Positions 6,096 through 14,113 of a stretch of 64,000 nucleotides of DNA are shown piece by piece. Within the stretch, counting starts at the first letter, position 1. The number at the start of each line of letters is the position of its first letter. A program made the translations under genes and the position numbers. Source of the stretch: Rheinheimera pleomorphica. GTDB lineage: Bacteria > Pseudomonadota > Gammaproteobacteria > Enterobacterales > Alteromonadaceae. The notes beneath the pieces are model-generated. The model was not told the DNA's origin. It ran no database searches and saw only the letters and a list, made by a program, of their open reading frames with translations. The DNA is taken from assembly GCF_011634895.1 (NCBI RefSeq), contig NZ_SIRR01000007.1, positions 62,001 to 126,000 of the forward strand, given 5' to 3'.

Positions 6096-6105
6096 TGGTT
6101 GAAAT

Positions 6106-6132
6106 AAAACCGCAGCGTGCTGCGGTTTTTCT
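6106..6132 (+). terminator. Rho-independent terminator of the graspetide operon
   Basis: AAACCGCAG pairs with CTGCGGTTT around a CGTG loop and runs into a T tract ending near 6131. Confidence 0.9.
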
Positions 6133-6245
6133 TTGCCTGTCAGATATACCAGCTTATGCCGCTTAGCTTTTTATCCCAAAATGACCTTTAAGGTTTGAGC
6201 TCATGCCAAGTCATAGTGGCTTGTCCAAATTTTGAGGGATATCAC

Positions 6246-8339
6246 GTGCAACTAATATATCAATCTGAAGCCGCTGAATGCGGGTTGGCCTGTATGGCAA
6301 TGATCGCTAATCATCACGGCCATAAGCTGGATTTAAGCACACTACGTAACCGGTATGCGGTGTCTTTAAAAGGTGCCAATTTACAACATCTAATGCAATT
6401 GGGCGATCAGCTTGGTCTGGCGGGTCGGGCATTGCGGCTGGATCTGGAGCATCTGGGCCAACTGCAGCTGCCGTGTATCTTGCACTGGAACATGAACCAT
6501 TTTGTCGTGTTAAAAAAGGTCACTGCCAAACATATTGTTATTTTGGACCCCGGTTCAGGCGAGCGTAAAGTAGGAATGGACGAGGTGTCCGGTGCCTTTA
6601 GTGGTGTGGCGCTGGAGCTTAAACCAACGCAGGAGTTTAAGAAAGTTGATGAACGGGTAAAGCTTGGCTTAAGCGCGTTTTGGAGCCGGGTAGAGGGCTT
6701 GGTACCGTCGCTACTTAAAATTTTTGCTTTATCTTTATTGTTACAACTATTTTTACTGGCCTCACCTTACTATATGCAGTTAGTGGTGGATGATGTGCTG
6801 GTCAGCATGGACCAACCGCTGCTCACTGTATTGGCACTTGGGTTTGGCTTTATGATGCTGCTTAAGGTGATTACCCAGGCCTTACGCGGTTGGGTTATTT
6901 TGCACCTGGGCTCGGTAATGAACCTGCAAATGGCCACCAACCTGTTCCGTCATTTGTTGCACCTGCCACTTAATTTTTTTGAAAAACGACATATTGGTGA
7001 CATTGTCTCGCGCTTTGGCTCTTTGGCTCAGGTGCGTGAACTATTGACAACCAGCCTGGTCGAGGGCGTTATCGATGGCATTATGGCCATCACTGTATTG
7101 GTGATGATGTTTATCTATAGCCCGCAATTAGCTCTGGTAGTAATTGGCGCTGTGGTGCTGTATGCCCTATTACGCTGGGCATTGTATAAGCCACTGCGCG
7201 AGCGCACTGAAGCCAGCATTATTGCCAGCGCCAAAGAGCAGTCTAACTTTATGGAAACTGTGCGTGGTATGCAGAGCATTAAGCTTTTCGGCCAGCAGAG
7301 CCAGCGACTGAATTTATGGCAAAATCGCTTTGCCGACTCGGTAAATGAAGACTTTCGTCTGGGTAAATGGCAGATCTCTTACCAAACCATTAACCAGCTG
7401 CTATTTGGCATTGAAAATACGCTGGTGGTTTTTCTGGCCGCGTATGCGGTGATGGACGGCATGATCAGCGTTGGTATGTTATTCGCATTTATGTCGTATA
7501 AATCCCAGTTTACTGAACGTATGGCGGCACTGATTGAAAAAATTGTGCAGCTTTATATGACGCGGCTACATTTAAACCGCCTGGCGGATATAGCCCTGAC
7601 CGAAAAAGAAGATGAAGGCGGTGTTGGTCAGCAGCGTGAGATCAGTGGTGCAATCAAAGTGAGTGGCCTGTCATACCGCTATTCGGCTACCGATCCATTG
7701 CTGTTTAATGAGCTGGATTTTGAGGTGCAGGCTGGTGAAAGCATCGCCATTATTGGCCCATCGGGTGCTGGTAAAACCACACTGGCTAAGCTAATGCTGG
7801 GCTTATTGTCAGCCGAAAATGGCAAGATTGAAGTTGATGGCACCGACATTCGTCATCTGGGCCTGCGGCAATACCGGCAGCAAGTGGCTGCGGTAATGCA
7901 GGACGACCAATTGATGTCAGGCTCGCTGGCAGAGAATATCGCCTTTTTTGATGCCCAGATGGATATGGATCGGGTGGTGGTATGTGCACAGCTGGCGGGT
8001 ATTCATCAGGACGTGGTCGCGATGCCGATGGGCTACAACGCCCTGATTGGCGATATGGGCAGTTCGTTATCCGGCGGACAGCGCCAGCGTATTCTGCTGG
8101 CCCGGGCGTTGTACCGGCGGCCGAAGATCCTGTTTCTGGACGAAGCTACCAGTAATCTGGACGTGCAGCTGGAGCATCATGTGAACAATGCCATCAAACA
8201 GCTAAATATGACCCGTATTATTATTGCCCACCGGCCTGAAACCATCAGAAGCGCAGACCGCATAGTGCAGCTGCACCAGGGTAAGATAATCGATATTACC
8301 GAGCAGTATCATGCCGCGATGGCAGCGAAAACAGCCTGA
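6246..8339 (+). CDS. C39 peptidase-containing ABC exporter (bacteriocin type)
   Basis: A 697-residue exporter if translation starts at GTG 6246 behind TGAGGGA; an upstream TTG at 6195 would add 17 residues with no homology. The N-terminal C39 domain has QSEAAECGLAC with the catalytic Cys at residue 12, His in NHFVVLKK and Asp in LDPGSG. Six membrane helices follow (about 150-430). The nucleotide-binding domain has GPSGAGKTT, LSGGQRQR and ILFLDEAT. These proteins cut leaders after GG-type sites while exporting the core. It is the only such exporter in the window, so it probably serves all the precursors around it, with the HlyD protein at 9930. Confidence 0.93.
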   Translation: MQLIYQSEAAECGLACMAMIANHHGHKLDLSTLRNRYAVSLKGANLQHLMQLGDQLGLAGRALRLDLEHLGQLQLPCILHWNMNHFVVLKKVTAKHIVILDPGSGERKVGMDEVSGAFSGVALELKPTQEFKKVDERVKLGLSAFWSRVEGLVPSLLKIFALSLLLQLFLLASPYYMQLVVDDVLVSMDQPLLTVLALGFGFMMLLKVITQALRGWVILHLGSVMNLQMATNLFRHLLHLPLNFFEKRHIGDIVSRFGSLAQVRELLTTSLVEGVIDGIMAITVLVMMFIYSPQLALVVIGAVVLYALLRWALYKPLRERTEASIIASAKEQSNFMETVRGMQSIKLFGQQSQRLNLWQNRFADSVNEDFRLGKWQISYQTINQLLFGIENTLVVFLAAYAVMDGMISVGMLFAFMSYKSQFTERMAALIEKIVQLYMTRLHLNRLADIALTEKEDEGGVGQQREISGAIKVSGLSYRYSATDPLLFNELDFEVQAGESIAIIGPSGAGKTTLAKLMLGLLSAENGKIEVDGTDIRHLGLRQYRQQVAAVMQDDQLMSGSLAENIAFFDAQMDMDRVVVCAQLAGIHQDVVAMPMGYNALIGDMGSSLSGGQRQRILLARALYRRPKILFLDEATSNLDVQLEHHVNNAIKQLNMTRIIIAHRPETIRSADRIVQLHQGKIIDITEQYHAAMAAKTA

Positions 8340-8353
8340 TTGGGTATCTGGGG

Positions 8354-8383
8354 AAAAACAGCGCTACGGCGCTGTTTTTTTTC
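8354..8383 (+). terminator. Rho-independent terminator after the ABC exporter
   Basis: AACAGCGC and GCGCTGTT (8357-8364, 8369-8376) flank a TACG loop, with eight T following. Confidence 0.92.
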
Positions 8384-8500
8384 TTTAAAGTGCGGATAAA
8401 GCATTGAATTTTAGCTGAAACCTGTCAAGGCTGACAGTTTCGTAACCTGGCATCATGCGGCAAGATAGCACTATCAGATTAACGCAATGAGGCACAAAAG

Positions 8501-9385
8501 ATGATTTTACTGATGGGCGCTAAAGACGATGTACAAATATGTAGTGTGGCGACAAAGCTAGATGCAATGCAGCAAGCTTATTGTGTATTTGACAGCTCGG
8601 CGTTTCCTCAGCGGGATACCATAGGTTACCAGCCTCTAAGCGGTGAAATGTTGCTGAATATCGCAGGTAAGCCGCTGGCGCTGGCAGATATCAAGGCTAT
8701 GTACTGGCGCAACTATATGCGCCCCGACAGCGGTGTAGATAATGCTATCGCACATAAAGATTGCACCAGTCTGCTGATGTCAATGTTAAACGCATTGGGT
8801 GACAAAGCGAAAAACAGTGTTGCTGCAGTGCAGTTTCATCAGGAAAAACCGCGTCAGCTTGCTGTGGTGGCAAAATTGGGTGTGCAGATCCCGGATACCT
8901 ACGTTGGTAATGACGCCGATGCTGTGCTGGCGTTTTGTCAACAGCATGCTGAGGTGATTTTTAAACCGGTGTCCGGCGGTGATTATGCAAGATTGATCAC
9001 GGCAGAACATCTGTCGGTTGAGCACCTTAGCCGCAGTTTGCAGCAAGCCCCGGTGACGCTGCAGCGCTATATCAAGGGCACTAATATTCGTAGCTATGTC
9101 GTCGGTGAGCAGGTGTTTAGCGCCGAAATCCGTTCAGAGCAGACCGACTTCAGAACCGATGGCGATATTGCTTTGGAAGTACTGGAACTGCCCGAAACTA
9201 TCCGGCAGCAGGCGCTGGCCATTAAAGCTGCGCTGGGTTTAGCCTGGACCGGCATTGATTGGCGCCGCGACGAAGCGGGCCAATACTTTTTCCTGGAGGC
9301 AAACCCCAGCCCGATGTTTGCCAATTTCGAAACCTATACCGGCTTGCCCGTAGCGCAAAGTTTGGCGCAACTGTTGGCTGCCTGA
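8501..9385 (+). CDS. Second RimK-like ATP-grasp ligase
   Basis: This 294-residue enzyme differs from the ligase at 4377 but keeps ATP-grasp hallmarks: the pre-ATP segment MYWRNYMRPD, the ATP-contact strand VIFKPVSGGDYARL, the lysine/arginine lid, and the metal-binding FFLEANPSPMFANFE at the C-terminus. It lies 119 bp upstream of the repeat-core precursor at 9505, which has a related PFA leader, so it probably forms ester or amide crosslinks in that peptide. The two ligases are divergent and each sits beside its own precursor, so dedicated pairs are more likely than a sequential MvdC/MvdD pair. It could also act on the aromatic or Pro-rich peptides; this cannot be excluded. Confidence 0.87.
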   Translation: MILLMGAKDDVQICSVATKLDAMQQAYCVFDSSAFPQRDTIGYQPLSGEMLLNIAGKPLALADIKAMYWRNYMRPDSGVDNAIAHKDCTSLLMSMLNALGDKAKNSVAAVQFHQEKPRQLAVVAKLGVQIPDTYVGNDADAVLAFCQQHAEVIFKPVSGGDYARLITAEHLSVEHLSRSLQQAPVTLQRYIKGTNIRSYVVGEQVFSAEIRSEQTDFRTDGDIALEVLELPETIRQQALAIKAALGLAWTGIDWRRDEAGQYFFLEANPSPMFANFETYTGLPVAQSLAQLLAA

Positions 9386-9504
9386 TAACCGCATTTGTCG
9401 GTCGGTGTTGCTGCACCTCTGACAAATACACCGCTAAGGCGGTGTGTAACACCACTGAAACTTACCAGGCCTGGCCTGAAACAACATTAATGGAGATTAA
9501 GAAG

Positions 9505-9738
9505 ATGAACACTAAACACACTGCACATCCGTTCGCGCAACTGGCATCAACAGACGTAGAGCAAGTTAATGGCGGCTCATTAAAAGGTGACTTCAAGCTG
9601 GTAACAATGAAAGTACCAGAAGATGGCGTCGGTGACGGCAAGGTATTCACCACGGCGTTAGGTGAAGACGGCAATGGCCCCATCTACACTACTCAGGCGG
9701 TAGGTGAAGAAGGTGGTGATTTACCGCCGCTGTTCTAA
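9505..9738 (+). CDS. Multi-core graspetide precursor with three Thr/Glu-Asp repeats
   Basis: A 77-residue precursor from ATG 9505, placed by the ATTAATGGAGATTAAGAAG ribosome box (an in-frame ATG at 9490 lies inside that box). The leader has HPFAQLASTDVEQVNGGS, sharing PFA and the EQV-x-GG ending with the marinostatin-like precursor. The core contains three imperfect repeats: LVTMKVPEDGVGDG (32-45), VFTTALGEDGNG (47-58) and IYTTQAVGEEGGD (60-72), each with Thr followed by Glu/Asp three to six residues later. This is the layout of graspetides that carry several linked rings. The consensus T-(T/M)-x2-3-(G/P)-E-(D/E)-G matches none of the classic microviridin, plesiocin or thuringinin cores that I can recall. 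Confidence 0.85.
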   Translation: MNTKHTAHPFAQLASTDVEQVNGGSLKGDFKLVTMKVPEDGVGDGKVFTTALGEDGNGPIYTTQAVGEEGGDLPPLF

Positions 9739-9748
9739 CAGGCAGTAA

Positions 9749-9778
9749 AAAGCCGGGGCTGTTGCTGCAGCACCCGGC
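9749..9778 (+). terminator. GC-rich hairpin after the repeat-core precursor
   Basis: GCCGGG and CCCGGC with inner GCTG/CTGCAGC pairing form a stable hairpin without a T tract. It could protect the precursor mRNA or partially limit readthrough into the HlyD gene. Confidence 0.5.
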
Positions 9779-9789
9779 GGTCACAATCT

Positions 9790-9812
9790 TAATGGAGATT
9801 TAGATTATGTGA
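9790..9812 (+). other. Orphan precursor ribosome-binding box with aborted start
   Basis: TTAATGGAGATTTAGATT, matching the box found before the precursor genes, is followed by ATG at 9807 and immediately by TGA. It looks like the relic of a further precursor gene deleted or mutated after its start codon; a minimal start-stop regulatory element is the alternative. Confidence 0.5.
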
Positions 9813-9929
9813 CCTTAAAGATATAACCGCATTAGCCGTCTGTCAATATTCTACCCTGTCATTTTTAGCAGCTGGTTATAAATTTGTACTGCCCTAGACT
9901 GGTGTGTAATTGTTTCAAGGGGATTGGTC

Positions 9930-11180
9930 ATGAGTTCTGAAAGTTTATTCCGGCCTGAAGCCGTAAAACAGCAAGGTGTAAAGTTAGATGGCGATGTCAT
10001 CATTGCCCAGCCAATTAAAGCGACAGTGCTGGTTGCTGCGCTGATCACCGTCGTGCTGTTGGCCATTATCTTTTTAAGCCAGGCATCTTTTAACCGCAAA
10101 GAAACCGTCAGCGGTTATTTAAAACCCGATTTAGGTGTCGCAAGAATAGCGCCACAACGTAATGGTACTGTGGTTTCGCTGTTTGTAGAAGACGGCCAAA
10201 CCGTAACGGCCGGGCAAAAACTGGCATTAATTTCGTCAGATGAACACTTGGTGCAGGGGCTCAATCTTAGTTCACAGTTGCTCAATGCATTAGAGCAACA
10301 GCGCAGCAATTTACATTTTCGCTTGCAAGAGTACGAGGTGAGCTTTCAGCAACAACAGCAGGCATTACAAGAACGTATCAGTAACATTAAAGCGCAGCTG
10401 AACGAAATCCGTTCACAACAGGCAGTAATGGCTGAGCGCTTTAAATTAAATGAGCAGCGTTTGGCCGATTTTGATCATTTACGCCAGCTCGGTCATATAT
10501 CTAACACTGAACTGAACAATCAGCGTGAGCTGGTGCTGAGTATGCAGCAACAGCAAAAAGATCTGCAGATAAATTATCAGGCACAGCATGGCCAGCTTAT
10601 TCAGCTGGAGGCGCAGCTTGATGCCTTGCCGCGTGAATATGAACAGCAAAAGGTGCAAATCTCAACCGAGCTGGCGCTGTTATCGCAACAGCAAACTGAA
10701 ATGTCGGCCCGCAGCGAAGTACTATTAACAGCCCCCGTCGCAGGCAGGGTGACCAATCTGGTCGCCGAGCTAGGCAGTATGGCGGTGGCCGGTAAATCGA
10801 TATTGACCATAGTGCCCGAAGACAGCAATTTATATGCAGTGTTGCTGGTACCTACCCGTGCGTTTGGTTTTATCCGCCCAGGCCAGGAAACGCGTATGCG
10901 CTATGACGCCTTTCCTTATCAGCGCTTTGGTTTATATAAGGGTGAAGTCACTCAGTATTCAAAGTCAATTTTGTTGCCAAACGAGGTCAGCACGCCGGTA
11001 CCGGTAAATGAGCCTGTGTATCAGGTACATGTTAAGCTGGCATCTCAGGCGGTCAGCGCTTATGGTGCTGAGGTCCCTTTGCAATCAGGCATGTTGCTAA
11101 GTGCCGATATTGTATTAGAGCAGCGTAGCCTGTTGAACTGGTTATTTGAACCTATTCTGAGCTTACGTGGCCGGCTGTAA
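9930..11180 (+). CDS. HlyD/CvaA-type membrane-fusion (adaptor) protein
   Basis: 416 residues from ATG 9930 (AAGGGGA ribosome site). A short cytoplasmic tail and one membrane helix (VLVAALITVVLLAIIFL) precede a lipoyl-like half (YLKPDLGVARIAPQRNGTVV), a long Gln-rich coiled-coil hairpin (about 110-260), the returning lipoyl half (LLTAPVAGRVTNLV) and a beta-barrel domain. It is the periplasmic adaptor that links a C39 ABC exporter to an outer-membrane channel, as CvaA does for colicin V. The partner ABC protein is encoded at 6246; no TolC-type gene is nearby, so the chromosomal TolC is presumably used. Confidence 0.92.
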   Translation: MSSESLFRPEAVKQQGVKLDGDVIIAQPIKATVLVAALITVVLLAIIFLSQASFNRKETVSGYLKPDLGVARIAPQRNGTVVSLFVEDGQTVTAGQKLALISSDEHLVQGLNLSSQLLNALEQQRSNLHFRLQEYEVSFQQQQQALQERISNIKAQLNEIRSQQAVMAERFKLNEQRLADFDHLRQLGHISNTELNNQRELVLSMQQQQKDLQINYQAQHGQLIQLEAQLDALPREYEQQKVQISTELALLSQQQTEMSARSEVLLTAPVAGRVTNLVAELGSMAVAGKSILTIVPEDSNLYAVLLVPTRAFGFIRPGQETRMRYDAFPYQRFGLYKGEVTQYSKSILLPNEVSTPVPVNEPVYQVHVKLASQAVSAYGAEVPLQSGMLLSADIVLEQRSLLNWLFEPILSLRGRL

Positions 11181-11188
11181 CAGAGGCT

Positions 11189-11542
11189 ATGATGAACAAA
11201 GCCATTCTGATAACAATAGTGTGTGCGCTAAGTGCGTTGTGGTATTGGTTGTTCTGGTTGCCGGTGCACCTGACACTGCCTGAGCCTTATCGCTACAGTC
11301 AAGCCAGCGACAATATGGTATATTTTTGGGCGGCAAAAAGGCACAAAAGCTTTTTTACAGTCGGGCAAGCTTATCAGTTGGAAGCTGACGGGCAAAAGGT
11401 GCAACTGGAGTTATTTTCTATTACCTATGCGTCTTTGAAGCCGGATGAAATGAAGTTGGGTTTTTATCCAACAAATGATAAAACGCTTGAACTGGCCGCA
11501 GTGCAATATCGCGCCACAGGACTGCCGCCGGCCTATAGGTAA
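11189..11542 (+). CDS. Membrane-anchored small protein of the export operon
   Basis: 117 residues with one N-terminal hydrophobic helix (AILITIVCALSALWYWLFWL) that may be a signal anchor, then a periplasmic domain with several beta-strand-like stretches. It begins 8 bp after the HlyD gene and is surely co-transcribed. I do not recognise the family. Position suggests an accessory or immunity role for peptide export. Two adjacent ATG codons (11189, 11192) are possible starts. Confidence 0.65.
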   Translation: MMNKAILITIVCALSALWYWLFWLPVHLTLPEPYRYSQASDNMVYFWAAKRHKSFFTVGQAYQLEADGQKVQLELFSITYASLKPDEMKLGFYPTNDKTLELAAVQYRATGLPPAYR

Positions 11543-11593
11543 AAGCACTGACACAGAGCGTGACAATGGCTGTTGAAACCGATAAGAGAAAAA

Positions 11594-12478
11594 ATGATCT
11601 ATAACCATCTTGGTCGTTTGTGCCGTGGTGCACTGATATTGGCCTTGGCGGTGTGCAGTGCCTCAGCGCTGGCGCAAAGCTCGCTATGGAAAATTAGCAA
11701 AGGCGATGACTATTTGTATATTGGCGGCACTGTGCATTTATTGCCGCCATCGGCCTTTCCATTACCCCCCGAGTTTGAAATGGCCTATAACGCGACTGAT
11801 ACCCTGGTGCTGGAAGCCAAGATGCCCGAGCCTACTGACACCGCCGCACAAAGTGCAATGATGCAGGCCATGGCTTATCGTGACGGCCGCAGTTTATCAA
11901 CGGTGTTGTCGCCGGAGGTGTACCAGCAGGTCGCGGACTATTTTGCAGCCTACGATGTACCGCTACAGCAGCTGGATGGCTATAAACCGGGCTTTCTTGT
12001 ACTGCAAATGCTGACGCTGGAAGTGATGAAAGCGCAAATGGCTGGCGAAGGTGTTGATGTGTATTTTGACAGAAAAGCCCAGGCCGACGGTAAAACGTTA
12101 GCGTATTTAGAAAGCCTTGATAGCCAAATCCAGCTGCTGGCCAACATGGGTGAGGGCTATGAAGATGCTTTTATCCGCATGAACTTAGCGCAATTTGGCG
12201 ACTTTAAAGCTTACTTTAGCGCCATGATTGATGCCTGGCGCGCCGGAGATATGACTAAGTTGGACGAGTTGGTGGTAAAGCCCGCACAACAGCTGGATCC
12301 TGTGCTGTATCAGGCGATGTTTGTGGCACGCAATCAGGCCTGGTTGCCACAAATACAGCAAATGTTTGCTAACACAGAAAAAGAGCTGGTGCTGGTTGGT
12401 GCTGGCCACTTAGCGGGTGAGCATAGTGTGCTGGCGCTGCTGCAACAGGCGGGTTACAAGGTACAGCAAGTTCATTAG
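11594..12478 (+). CDS. TraB/GumN-family periplasmic protein
   Basis: 294 residues starting at ATG 11594 behind AAGAGAAAAA; an upstream TTG is less likely. A signal peptide (ALILALAVCSASALAQ) is followed by the TraB/GumN domain: WKISKGDDYLYIGGTVHLL near the N-terminus with its conserved GT-H, a central acidic region, and the C-terminal LVLVGAGHLAGEHSVLALL motif with Gly-His and His. The domain has putative metal-binding His/Glu residues and is related to Tiki-type metalloproteases, although the bacterial role is unproved. It is 51 bp downstream of the RiPP export operon; TraB proteins are named for interfering with peptide pheromones, so a link to peptide biology is possible but speculative. 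Confidence 0.85.
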   Translation: MIYNHLGRLCRGALILALAVCSASALAQSSLWKISKGDDYLYIGGTVHLLPPSAFPLPPEFEMAYNATDTLVLEAKMPEPTDTAAQSAMMQAMAYRDGRSLSTVLSPEVYQQVADYFAAYDVPLQQLDGYKPGFLVLQMLTLEVMKAQMAGEGVDVYFDRKAQADGKTLAYLESLDSQIQLLANMGEGYEDAFIRMNLAQFGDFKAYFSAMIDAWRAGDMTKLDELVVKPAQQLDPVLYQAMFVARNQAWLPQIQQMFANTEKELVLVGAGHLAGEHSVLALLQQAGYKVQQVH

Positions 12479-12575
12479 CCTATTCAGCAAAACTTCACCC
12501 TGCCCCTGTAATCTGCGGCGTTATCTATTAGAATAGCGCCATTGTCGATACAAACACGATTACAGGGATTCTGTT

Positions 12576-13940
12576 ATGGCATTAAATGTAGTGATCCTGG
12601 CTGCCGGCAAAGGCACCAGAATGAAATCCGATTTACCCAAGGTACTGCACAAGGTCGCCGAGCGGCCGATGGTACAGCATGTAATTGATACCGCCCGCGC
12701 TTTAGGTGCAGATAAACCACAGTTGGTGTTCGGCTATGGTGCTGACGCGTTAAAAGCCGCCTTGGGGGAACAGTCACTGCATTGGGTGTTACAGGCCGAG
12801 CAGTTAGGTACCGGCCACGCCGTTGCCCAAGCGATACCGAATATTGCTGATGATGACACCGTGTTGGTGTTATACGGTGATGTGCCGTTAACCCGCATAG
12901 AAACCCTGCAGCAATTATTAGCGGTAAAGCCGGCCGATGGCCTGGCCATTTTGACGGTAAACCTGGCTAACCCGACGGGTTATGGCCGCATTGTGCGTGA
13001 TAACGGTAAAGTTGTCGGTATTGTTGAGCAAAAAGATGCCACGCCTGCGCAGCTGCAAATACAGGAAGTTAACAGCGGCATTATGGCGCTGCCGGGTAAG
13101 CAGTTGAAAAACTGGTTAGGCCGGTTATCAAACAGCAATGCCCAGGGCGAATACTATTTAACCGATGTTATCGCCATGGCGCATAGCGAAGGCGTTGACA
13201 TTGCCACCGCCCAACCGCAGAACCCGATGGAAGTAGAAGGCGCCAATAACCGCGTACAATTAGCGGCGCTGGAGCGGGCTTATCAGCAGCGTAAAGCGGA
13301 AGAGCTGATGCTGGCTGGCGCTAACCTGCGTGACCCTGCCCGTATCGACGTGCGCGGCAGCGTTGAAGTAGGCAACGATGTAATGATCGACATCAATGTG
13401 ATTTTCGAAGGTAAAGTGGTACTGGGTAAAGGCGTGACGATTGGTGCCAACTGTATTTTAAAAGACTGTGTTATTGGCGATAACAGCGAAATAAAGCCTA
13501 ATTCGATGATCGAAAAAGCCAGTGTTGGCGCCGATTGCTCGGTTGGCCCTTATGCCCGCCTGCGGCCGGATAGCGTAATGCTGGACGACAGCCATGTGGG
13601 TAACTTTGTCGAGATGAAAAAAACCACGCTGGGCAAAGGCTCAAAAGCTAACCACTTAACGTACCTGGGTGATGCGGTAATAGGCGACAAGGTCAATGTG
13701 GGTGCCGGTACTATCACCTGTAACTATGACGGCGCCAATAAGTTTGTTACTACCATTAAAGATGGCGCCTTTATCGGCTCGAACAGCTCATTAGTGGCGC
13801 CGGTTACTGTAGGCATTAATGCGACTGTCGGTGCCGGTTCAGTGTTAACCCGCGATGCCGCCGACGGCGAGCTGGTAGTAGCCCGCGCTAAACAGCGGCA
13901 TATTGAAGGCTGGCAGCGGCCGGTGAAAATTAAAAAGTAA
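12576..13940 (+). CDS. glmU: Bifunctional UDP-GlcNAc pyrophosphorylase / GlcN-1-P acetyltransferase
   Basis: 454 residues, the family's standard length. The N-terminal nucleotidyltransferase domain has the signature [18 protein letters not shown] and the uridine/metal site VLYGDVPL. The C-terminal half is a left-handed beta-helix of hexapeptide repeats ([17 protein letters not shown] onward) ending in the acetyl-CoA site region [15 protein letters not shown]. It makes UDP-GlcNAc for peptidoglycan and LPS from GlcN-1-P, the product chain that begins with GlmS at 25794. A terminator follows. Confidence 0.98.
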   Translation: MALNVVILAAGKGTRMKSDLPKVLHKVAERPMVQHVIDTARALGADKPQLVFGYGADALKAALGEQSLHWVLQAEQLGTGHAVAQAIPNIADDDTVLVLYGDVPLTRIETLQQLLAVKPADGLAILTVNLANPTGYGRIVRDNGKVVGIVEQKDATPAQLQIQEVNSGIMALPGKQLKNWLGRLSNSNAQGEYYLTDVIAMAHSEGVDIATAQPQNPMEVEGANNRVQLAALERAYQQRKAEELMLAGANLRDPARIDVRGSVEVGNDVMIDINVIFEGKVVLGKGVTIGANCILKDCVIGDNSEIKPNSMIEKASVGADCSVGPYARLRPDSVMLDDSHVGNFVEMKKTTLGKGSKANHLTYLGDAVIGDKVNVGAGTITCNYDGANKFVTTIKDGAFIGSNSSLVAPVTVGINATVGAGSVLTRDAADGELVVARAKQRHIEGWQRPVKIKK

Positions 13941-13949
13941 GCTAAACCA

Positions 13950-13978
13950 AACAGCCCGCTTTTGCGGGCTGTTTTATT
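13950..13978 (+). terminator. Rho-independent terminator of glmU
   Basis: AACAGCCCGC and GCGGGCTGTT pair around a TTTT loop and run into TTATTT. Confidence 0.9.
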
Positions 13979-14113
13979 TCAGTAATACTTTTGGGGCTTC
14001 GGTTGCAACTCCCGCTTTGGCGCGTCACAGCAACTCGCCCTTTTGCCTACGGCAGGGCTCAGACACTCTGTGCCGACCAAATCGGGATTCCAACCTACGC
14101 CATCAGGTATCCT

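Noticed and set aside
4377..9385. Treating the two ATP-grasp genes as an MvdC/MvdD sequential pair
   Set aside because: They are 3 kb apart, divergent in sequence and each adjoins its own precursor; the marinostatin-like core also has no Lys for an amide step.
13976..14113. Possible repeat element between glmU and the symporter
   Set aside because: I could not find a second copy in the window or a clear palindrome, so no claim is made.
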